Source of the DNA: Siphonodentalium dalli | Taxonomy: Eukaryota; Mollusca; Scaphopoda; Gadilida; Siphonodentaliidae | DNA: 64,000 nt | Assembly (NCBI GenBank): GCA_032622095.1 | Contig: CP136066.1 | Span: forward strand, 231,326,961-231,390,960 | Reading direction: 5' to 3' | Shown: one piece after another, positions 52,860 through 61,300 of the stretch | Layout: every line of letters starts with the position of its first letter | Numbering within the stretch: the first letter of the stretch is position 1 | Program-made: the position numbers and the translations under genes | The notes under the pieces: model-generated | The model's input: only the letters and a program-made list of their open reading frames with translations | Told to the model about the DNA's origin: nothing | Database searches by the model: none

Positions 52860-53275
52860 ATTCTGCATAGAACAATATGTACAGGCAGAATGAGGTCCCC
52901 AGCGGGTAAATTCAGTGAAACTATCCCGCATGGTGGACTAGCGTCACCAAATTCACCCTCTGGGAACCTCATTCTGCATGGCCTCATCTGCGGTGGGAGA
53001 CAGTAGACTCAGATTGAAGCCAAGGATTAGATTGAAGTCCCCCAGTTGAAGTTGGTGATGTTCACCCATTAGTCACCTCCATTATGAACAGAGGGGGAAA
53101 AACAGTGTTAATTTGAGACTATAGATACTTTCCAGCAGATGAGGCCTAAGCTGAATGAGGTCCCGAGAGGGTGAAGTTGGTGATGCTAGCCCACAATGTG
53201 GGATAGCATCACTAAATTCATTCTCTGGGGACCTTAATCTACAAATGACAGACACACTATTTGCAGGTTTGAACA
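52860..53275. mobile_element. Family A MITE, divergent
   Basis: Left hairpin GAGGTCCCCAGCGGGTAAAT and mirror, internal CACCCATTAGTCACCTCC, right hairpin GAGGTCCCGAGAGGGTGAAG and terminus ACACACTATTTGCAGGTTTG. Confidence 0.8.
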
Positions 53276-53364
53276 TGATTTCTTACCTACGCATCATATG
53301 TCTGCTATTCTATTGCATGGAACAGAAAGCAAGTGTAATAAATTACTTCCCCATGTGCAACAAT

Positions 53365-53618
53365 CAAGCCTTGAAATAGAGTGTCTGTCATTTGCAGAAT
53401 GAGGTCCCCAGAGGGTGAATTTAGTGATGCTACCCCGCATAGCGGGCTAGCATCACCAAATTCACCCTCTGGGAACCTCATTCTGCTGAGGTGTAAGCAG
53501 AATGAGTTCCCCAGAGGGTTAATTTGGTGATGCTAGCCCGCTATGCGGGGTAGCATCACTAAATTCACCCTCTGGGGACCTCATTCTGCAAATGACAGAC
53601 ACCCTATTTCAAGGCTTG
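53365..53618. mobile_element. Family A MITE, minimal 254-bp copy with exact 8-bp duplication GCAACAAT
   Basis: CAAGCCTTGAAATAGAGTG to CCTATTTCAAGGCTTG; GCAACAAT lies on both sides (53357-53364 and 53619-53626). The two end hairpins are fused back to back with no middle segment. Confidence 0.93.
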
Positions 53619-53711
53619 GCAACAATACTGTAATATTAAAGTTCCATACTTTTGCACATATGTCATGAATTAATTTCAAAATGCATGAATAAGTCAAAAG
53701 TGAAGTCTACT

Positions 53712-53827
53712 GTGTATGCCGCCCTTGTGTAATGGTGTTAGGATGTTTATTGTATGCCGCCCTTGTGTAATGGTGTTAGGATGTTTATTGTATGCCGCCC
53801 TTGTGTAATGGTGTTAGGATGTTTATT
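53712..53827. repeat. 38-bp tandem array, 3 copies
   Basis: Unit GTATGCCGCCCTTGTGTAAT plus GGTGTTAGGATGTTTATT, identical copies. Confidence 0.95.
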
Positions 53828-54039
53828 ACATCACTATATATATGTGGAATAATTCCTGATACATCATTTTAGCTCAACATCTTTTGTGTGTGGGGACGGC
53901 TTTGGATTCTATATTGAGTTACATATTTTCAAAGAAGGTGAAACATTTAAAAAAGTTCTGTTTACTTCCATGTTTACTTAGGCAAGTAGTACAAATATTT
54001 ATCCCAGAAAAAAATATTCTGTCTAATTCAGTGTCTAAT

Positions 54040-54425
54040 CAGGCACCAGCCTATATGGCGACTTGGGAGACAGGGACCAGCCTATAGGGTGACTTGGGAG
54101 ACAGCTAGGTACCAGCCTATAGGGCGACTTGGGAGACATCTTCTTCCTATTTTAATGGTGTAGTTACTCAGTATAAATGTTTCACTTCTCCCTATTTTAA
54201 TGGTGTAGTTACTCAGTATAAATGTTTCACTTCTCCCTATTTTAATGGTGTAGTTACTCAGTATAATTGTATTATACATTCTCCCTATTTTAATGGTGTA
54301 GTTACTCAGTATAATTGTATTATACATTCTCCCTATTTTAATGGTGTAGTTACTCAGTATAAATGTTTCACTTCTCCCTATTTTAATAGTGTAGTTACTC
54401 AGTATAATTGTATTATACACAAGCT
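54040..54425. repeat. Two adjoining tandem arrays (~30-37 bp x3 and ~47 bp x6)
   Basis: CACCAGCCTATAGGGCGACT units with GGGAGACA (54043-54140) run into CTCCCTATTTTAATGGTGTA units (54145-54420). In the second array, subunits ending GTTTCACTT and GTATTATACATT alternate. Confidence 0.93.
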
Positions 54426-54514
54426 CTTGTATTACATAATATAATATAATATATAATAATCCAGTCCAAATGATTGGTTCTGATATCTACATTTTTCCCA
54501 ATCATTCTTTCTGG

Positions 54515-55060
54515 TACAGTAATGCTCTAAGTAATTGACTTCTTAACGACAGCAGAATTATGGGTAACTTTTCAGGATTTAGTCGGAAATATGGCTTGTT
54601 GCCATTCATCGGAAAGCTCTCGGGGAGAGCTTTCCGATGAATGGCAACAAGCCATATTTCCGACTAAAGAGACTTATCCTTATTATTTATGTGGACAGTA
54701 GTCTCTATACGGGCGCCTGCTGCGCATTAGATACTATGGGTGGCGGGTTGGGGTGGTGGGTGGGAACTTATCCTTATTATATATTTATGTGGACAGTAGT
54801 CTCTATACGGGCGCCTGCTGCGCATTAGATACTATGGGTGGCGGGATGGGGTGGTGGGTGGGAACTTATCCTTATTATTTATGTGGACAGTAGTCTCTAT
54901 ACGGGCGCCTGCGGCGCATAATATACTATGGGTGGCGGGATGGGGTGGTGGGTGGGAACTTATCCTTATTATTAATGAGGACAGTAGTCTCTATAAATCC
55001 TGAAAAGTTACCCATAATTCTGCTGTGTTTAAGGAGTCGATTAATTAGAGCATTACTGTT
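54515..55060. mobile_element. Family B MITE with an internal ~95-bp tandem array
   Basis: TACAGTAATGCTCTAAGTAA to GAGCATTACTG. The right arm is interrupted between CGACTAAA and TCCTGAAAAG. Confidence 0.9.
54668..54994. repeat. About 95-bp tandem array inside family B
   Basis: Unit GGAACTTATCCTTATTAT, GTGGACAGTAGTCTCTATAC, GGGCGCCTGCTGCGCATTAG and GGGTGGCGGG(T/A)TGGGG, about 3.3 copies. The outer borders AGAGACTTATCC and CAGTAGTCTCT are inverted, suggesting that a small AGAGAC-ended element inserted first and then expanded. Confidence 0.85.
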
Positions 55061-55078
55061 TTGGCAATAATAATTAGG

Positions 55079-55250
55079 GCTCTGCGAATCGGGTGATTTT
55101 CATGAATCAAATCAAATGCATGAATTGCCTCCGAATGGTTGCTGTGATATTTCACATGGGTTTTTCAGCTCCGATGATCCAGCCGTTTGGTCACCTATAA
55201 GCGGACAAACAAACGAACAAAACAGAGTTTTATTAGTATAGATTAGAAGG
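55079..55250. mobile_element. Retroelement 3'-end-like segment
   Basis: CAGCCGTTTGGTCACC, GCGGACAAACAAACGAACAA and GAGTTTTATTAGTATAGATT together resemble the 3' ends of widespread animal retroelements (RTE or Penelope type). No coding part remains. Confidence 0.45.
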
Positions 55251-55577
55251 TTAGTTTGAAGTAATTCTATCAGGGCTATCTGGTTGATAAATCTTATACA
55301 TACTATTAATTATGTGGAATGCATTTTCGTTTGAATATAAATACATCAATTTTAGTTATTTTCCTTTGAATCCTACTGGCGACAAGTGACATTTGAATTT
55401 ACTGAGCAATGTTGACCTTACGGCAGGGTTGTAATTTTCTGGATAATTTGAGGATGTTTTTGACTTTCATCAAAGGCTTGCTTTTTCTTATATATGACAG
55501 GTTGAAACACTTTTTTGTTAAAGTATGCATGCTTTCCCAGATGTGAAGTTTTGGTTAGAGTGTTGGACTTTTAATGG

Positions 55578-55797
55578 TTAACCATTTTAGTGCCCTAATT
55601 TATGGTCTGTAGAGTGCTCTAAAGAAAATAAAAAAATGAATTTTATTTTTGTTTAAATTTTTTTTTTTGGGGGTTAGGCCAATGCATTCTCTTATATATG
55701 CGAGGCGACCTATGCTCGACTCGCATATATAAGAGAATGCATTGGCACAGAGTATATGGGTCGATACAAAAATCGGACCTGGCACCCAAAGGGTTAA
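55578..55797. mobile_element. TTAA element with single hairpin core (GTGCCA end type)
   Basis: TTAACCATTTTAGTGCCC on the left and GGCACCCAAAGGGTTAA on the right; one perfect hairpin core and an AT-rich spacer. Relative of 4965-5145 in opposite orientation. Confidence 0.8.
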
Positions 55798-56335
55798 TTA
55801 ACGCACCAGCATGATCATCTCTGCCACAGTCGCTTGGTCAGATTAAGTATTGTGTAGGCAAGGCTCAAAATAAGTGGCCGGTCAAGGTCAATGTCCGACG
55901 AAAAATAGCTTATGTCCAGTGCACTTCTGTATCTGTCAGACATTTTATCCAATGCAAATTTTTAAACAAACTGTATCTGTTCAAGGAGCCACTATTGGCC
56001 AAATAGGACATTGAAAGTAAAAATAGTTCTTTTTTAATTTCAGATCATTTCAGTGAATATAATTACATCATTTATGAATTACATGTGTATTAATTTATCG
56101 ACGTAAAGTTTTTGATCTTTTGAGAGAAAAAAATAACATGGCTTTTTCCCAGGTGGCAATTGGACGCTCACTAAAATGTGCACATCATTGATGTTAATAT
56201 GTTGATTGGCAATTTAAATACTGCCTCATACAGTATATCTGAAAATTTGACAGGCACCATCTTGAAATTACCAACACCAATCATTTGGTGCCTGTCATTT
56301 TGTAAAATGACAGGCAGTAAAAAAAATATATTTTG
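55798..56335. other. Intergenic stretch without clear features
   Basis: ATCTCTGCCACAGTCGCTTG at about 55818 matches SINE sequence at 56346, so a SINE fragment may start here. Nothing else is recognised. Confidence 0.4.
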
Positions 56336-56339
56336 AGTC

Positions 56340-56655
56340 TTGTGTGTTCTCTGCCACAGTGGCTTGGTCAGATTAAGTGTTGTGTGTGCAGAAGAGCCAC
56401 ATGCTGTTTCAAATTTCTCATGTCAGGTTGTGACCCTTGGGCTAGGTCACTTGTACTGTGCCCGCTTCGTCATACCTAGATGAAAAATAGGGACCTGGTT
56501 GAGTAAGCATTATCCGCTCTAGTGAAGCGCTTGTAAAATGGCAGCAGCCACAAGACTCGGCATTACTCAACAGTTGGGGTAATAATGTGAAGTGCTTTGG
56601 GTCCTATCATGGTACTGGAGATGAGCGCTATATAAGCACATTATTATTATTATGT
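56340..56655 (+). mobile_element. SINE copy, 5'-truncated, same family as 5552-5942
   Basis: CCACAGTGGCTTGG, GCTGTTTCAAATTTC, GGTTGTGACCCTTGGGCTAG and CTTGTACTGTGCC align with the body of the other copy. It ends AGCGCTATATAAGCAC and a TTATTATTATTAT tail. The tRNA head is missing. Confidence 0.7.
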
Positions 56656-57484
56656 ATGAAATATAGCAAATATTACATCTCAGATGCCGCAAGAAATAAT
56701 CCCAGAGCATCTAATTTACAAAGTCGGTTGCCTATATACTCCAGCAAAAATAATTTTGTCTCGCCTTCCGGCTTTTGAATTTCAGAATTTTTTCTTAAGG
56801 CACCTTTTATGTCTGGAAAAAGTTCACACCCCCCCTCTGAGACCAAAGATACCACAATATGCTGCTGTTTATAAGGAGTTATGTTTGTGAGAGTGAATGA
56901 TATATAGACAATAGTTATGTGTTCTGAGTAGCATACGGTTTACGCCTCTCATGAGATGTGGAGGATTATTCTATATGAGGCGCTGAAGCTGGCCGAGTGA
57001 AAATAATCCTCGCATCTGATGTATTTATCAGATAAAAGTGGACTATTAAGTCGTTTGTTGAACCATGGGCATATTTTTAAAAGGCGGGTTCGATTTATAA
57101 ACTTTAGGGGCACAAGACCGAGTCACAAAGTCTGTAATTGAACACTCAGACTAATACGTACTAGTACTGGGGCCAAAGTTGTCAATCAAAGGATTCTCCA
57201 AGACATATTGACGTGCATTCCATGCACCTGCGACTGGCAACTTTGTTATATAAAACCATTGAGTATTTCCGAACAAATAAGATATCAACTTGTTTAAAAA
57301 ATAAACTTGTAACAGTCAAAATGCTGTTTTGTGTCAGTTAATTCCTCATATATTATGTTATTGGTGCGTTTGCCTCAGCCATTCTGTATATGATGGTACT
57401 CGCCAACCTCAAAACCACGTGATTCCCCACCGTGTTTCCCCACCGTGTTTCTGCCGAGTCATGTATGAGAGTGTCGATCACCCC
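56656..57484. other. Intergenic stretch without recognised features
   Basis: No exon is supported; short frames overlap on both strands. Confidence 0.4.
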
Positions 57485-58088
57485 CAACCCAAGTTTGGAT
57501 TTAGTGTGTCTGACATCTGCAGAATGAGGTACCCAGAGGGTGAATTTAGTGATGCTACCCCCGCTGAACCTCATTCTACTTAGGCATCAACTACTATGGA
57601 AGACATTAGGCTAGGATCAGATTGCAGTACCCCAGTTGAAGTTGGTGATGTTTACCCATTAGTCACCTCAATTATGCATTTTATCTTCTCCAAATTATGG
57701 AATATAGAAACTTCACAGAAGTAAAAAGTAAAACTAAATAGTATGAGGCCTAATCAGAATGAGGTCCCCAGAGGGTGAATTTAGTGATGCTAGCCTGCCA
57801 TGCGGGGTAGCATCACTAAATCCACCCTCTGTGGCCCTCATTCTGCAAATGTGCCTGTGTCCACGGATCATGCTAACCTCGGGTGTTAGGTTGGCATTGA
57901 GATTAATGAGAGACACACTATATCCAGGCTTGGTCTGCAATGTAAGACATCCATCTCAAACCTCACCTATAAAGTTTAATGTTTAACCCACAGGGAGCCT
58001 CACAAAGATGGAAGCATGCACTATGGAGTGTCGTCTGCTCTAGTCTATGTGGGGCTCTCTACGGGTTATACACACTATACCCAGACTC
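57485..58088. mobile_element. Composite family A/E element just upstream of DAAM
   Basis: Left CCCAAGTTTGGATTTAGTGT with a shortened hairpin; right GAGGTCCCCAGAGGGTGAAT hairpin, ATATCCAGGCTTGG, then ACATCCATCTCAAACCTCAC, GTTTAACCCACAGGGAGCCT, GTGTCGTCTGCTC and a final CACACTATACCCAGACTC. This is the same outer layout as 10332-11072. Its right edge is 26 bp before the DAAM exon acceptor. Confidence 0.75.
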
Positions 58089-58114
58089 TCTCATCCATAT
58101 ATAATTAATTTCAG

Positions 58115-58167
58115 GAACCTGATATCTTAATGTAGCTCACAGACCAGGGAACAAACATTTTGGGAAG
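58115..58167 (+). other. DAAM1: DAAM 5' untranslated part of the first coding exon
   Basis: Follows ATTAATTTCAG, a plausible acceptor, implying at least one upstream non-coding exon. An in-frame TGA (58120-58122) lies upstream of the start codon, so translation should begin at ATG 58168. Confidence 0.6.
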
Positions 58168-58302
58168 ATGATTTGTTGTTTTCGAGGGCGTGGCCCTCCA
58201 GAAATTTCCTATGGCACAGAATTGAAGCCGAAACCAATGCCCGCCGATCTGCCAATGCCGGCAAATGAGGATGAAGTCAACGAAAAGTTTGAAGAGCTGG
58301 TG
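58168..58302 (+). CDS. DAAM1: DAAM exon 1 (coding)
   Basis: Forty-five codons from ATG to GTG|GTGAGT. It starts MICCFRGRGPPEISYGTELK and ends EDEVNEKFEELV, where the GTPase-binding region begins. The adjacent cysteines at residues 3-4 are also present in vertebrate DAAMs as CCFR. The start is chosen because an in-frame TGA lies 45 bases upstream and no other ATG is in frame between them. Confidence 0.9.
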
Positions 58303-61300
58303 GTGAGTATATTACGCCCTCTGAGGTGTATTCTGTAAAACTGATCTAGCTGTGTCCATGGAGCTATGGAGCAAATATTATTAAAAATGTACTGGCTATA
58401 TTGCATACCAATTAGACTTTTTGCAGGATGTATGTATTCGTGGATGTATCTTCGCTGATGTCTCATTGTTGCCGTATGTAACTGTTATAACCGCGTTAAT
58501 TGCTTTCGATATTTATGTGTGAAAAATTGCTGGGCCACTCTTGAAGATTTTAATGCCGAAACAGAATGCGTAATATAACAGCTAACAATGAAGATGTCTC
58601 AGTTTGAATGTAAACTGAAGGTCGTATTACGAAGTATCGGGTGTATTTAATGTTAACTGAAGGTCGTATTACGAAGTATCAGGGGTGTATTTTTTTTTTG
58701 TCTGCAGTTAGAGGCTTTCTGGTGTGGTGAATGAGAAACCTTCAGTGATAAACCGTAGTTGTTGTAATAATTTGAAGGATTAGTTTTAACGGAATTCTGA
58801 GGTGGTACTTTCATGAAACCAATATATTTTATATTATATAATGCCTAATAATATGATCTTGAGGGCTTTACCATTTTTACTATCGTTTTCTTATCTAGAC
58901 CAGGGCATGTGGTTAGATGGAGTGGTAGGGGTGGGGGAGTGGTTGTGATCACATGTGTTCAACTACAAATTACCAACAGCACCCCACCCACCCCCCAGAT
59001 TTTCCAACTGATTGCCAATAAACTTAAAATTGGAAAATACTATACTCTTTGTCCAAAAACAGCATGTTCATCTGTTTATCTGTTTGTTTGTTCATTTGTC
59101 TGCTCAACCCAAAGTTTGTCGTACAATAGATAACTTTAATAGTATTCATCAGAATTTGATGAAACTTGGTATGTGGCCTTCATATGAGACCATTTCTGGC
59201 GGCGTTATGCCCCATTTTTACTTAAAATTAGCTGACTGTTTTGTTGTCCGGATGCAAACTCAAATTATGATTATCCTTTCGCTTTCAAATTTATTATTTG
59301 GAGTAATCACATGGAAATCAAATGCAATTATGCACCTTTAGTATTTGGCGTACCTTTCTCGTATTTAAATTCGTGAAGTACTATTTTTTGCTCAGTTTTT
59401 AATTCGCTCACTTTGAATTCGTGCACCGTGCTGCAGGAATTAAAAACTGACAAATATATTTCGTAAAAGACTTGTCTGGTGATAGTTTCAGTTCTTAATC
59501 ATTCCTGAAGGTACCTGTGTATGTTAAAGACCACCACGAATTGTAACTGCATCAACATTTTGTTAAGACGATGGGTGGTTATGTGCCCAAAATAATAATT
59601 CTTACACTCACATAGTTATGGACATCAGTGAAGTAAACTTTAAAGAAGTACATGTAAACAATCGCGTATAAATGTTTCTTACAATTTTTAGGACATAAAA
59701 TAAAAAACATCCATTACCCTGCAGGGAGCCCCACACATATATAGAAGCATTATATAGAAGAGTGTCGTCTGCTCATGTTTGTCTGGGGCTCTGTATGTGT
59801 GAAATTATAAAAATTTTAAAGAATACAAGAAAAAATTATTAAAATTGTAAAAAATTGTTAGGCCAATGCATTCTCTTATATATGCGAGGCGACCTATGGT
59901 CGACTCGCATATATAAGAGAATGCATTGGCACAGGGTAAAAATCCCGACTTACGACTGGATTTGATATGGCGGGTCACATATATGACTGATTTGAGAGAA
60001 AATCAACATGTGGCTGCGAGTGTTTCAAATAGCTGGGTTGACATATTTAACTCAGACGGCATGACCACATTGTCAATCCATGGTGTGGATATGGAGATAT
60101 GCTTTTTGTGTCCATTGATATGCGAATATGTGCATGCCTATCAAGTATTGCAAAATCTAAGACATTACCATGATTTGCATATGAATAACTGTCCGTAATG
60201 TATGTACATGTAACGCAATATAGCTGATTTCCCCTATGTTTTGGTTTAAACTCAGCAATTGTACTATTTTTGGCTCAGTTTTAAAGGGTGCGTGAAAAAT
60301 GGTACTGAGGTGATATAAATACGTGTAAGGTTATCACTTGAAAATCAAATGCAGTTATGCCCCTTTGTTATTTGGAGTTATTGCATGAAAATCAAATGCA
60401 GTTATGCCCCTTTGTTATTTGGAGTTATTGCATGAAAATCAAATGTAGTTATGCCCCTTTTCGACCTTTGCTGACTATTTTGTTGCCTGGATGATAACTC
60501 ATTTTAGGATTCTCTGATAGCTTTCCAATTTAAAATGTCGATTAATCACATGAAAATGAAGGCCAAGTTGAAATATGGATTGAGTTATGCCCCTTGTTGA
60601 ATTAGAATTCGCTGATTATTTTGTTGTCTGGATGATAACTCAGCTTATGATTATCCGTTAGATTTCAAATATAGTATTTGGAATAATCACAAAGAAATGG
60701 ATGTCAAGGTCGCATTTGGGTCCAGTCCAACCATTTCTGATGGATTTATGCCCATTTTTGACTTAGAATGATTATTTTGTTGTACGAATAATAACTTTAA
60801 TATTATTTGACAGAATTTTTAGAAACTTTGTATGTGACTTCATATAAGAAAGTCACGATCAAGATTGAATATGGGTCTGGTCTGATCATTTCTGTCAGAG
60901 TAATTCCCCTTTGCGACTTAGAATAAATTGCTGATTATTTACTGATCCGGAAGATAACTTCATTATAGTATTTGATAGAATTGGATGAAACTTGGTAAAT
61001 AATAATGTGGTCTTCATATGAGAAAGTCCCATTCAAGTTTGAATTTGGGTCTGTTCCAACTTATTTCTGACAAGAGTTATGTCCCTTTTCGACATCAAGA
61101 GATGTTTTTTGTAGCAGAAATATTTTCTTCATGACCAGAATTTTTTTACTTCTAGACTATTCAAGAATATTCTAGAATGGTATATGGCACCATGAATCAA
61201 CATTGTAGAATATTTGAAAACTGAAATAAGCTGGAATATTGCAATTCTAGGAATAATTTGATTATTCAAGGTTATTCAGTCTTAGTTTGTTGCAAAATCT

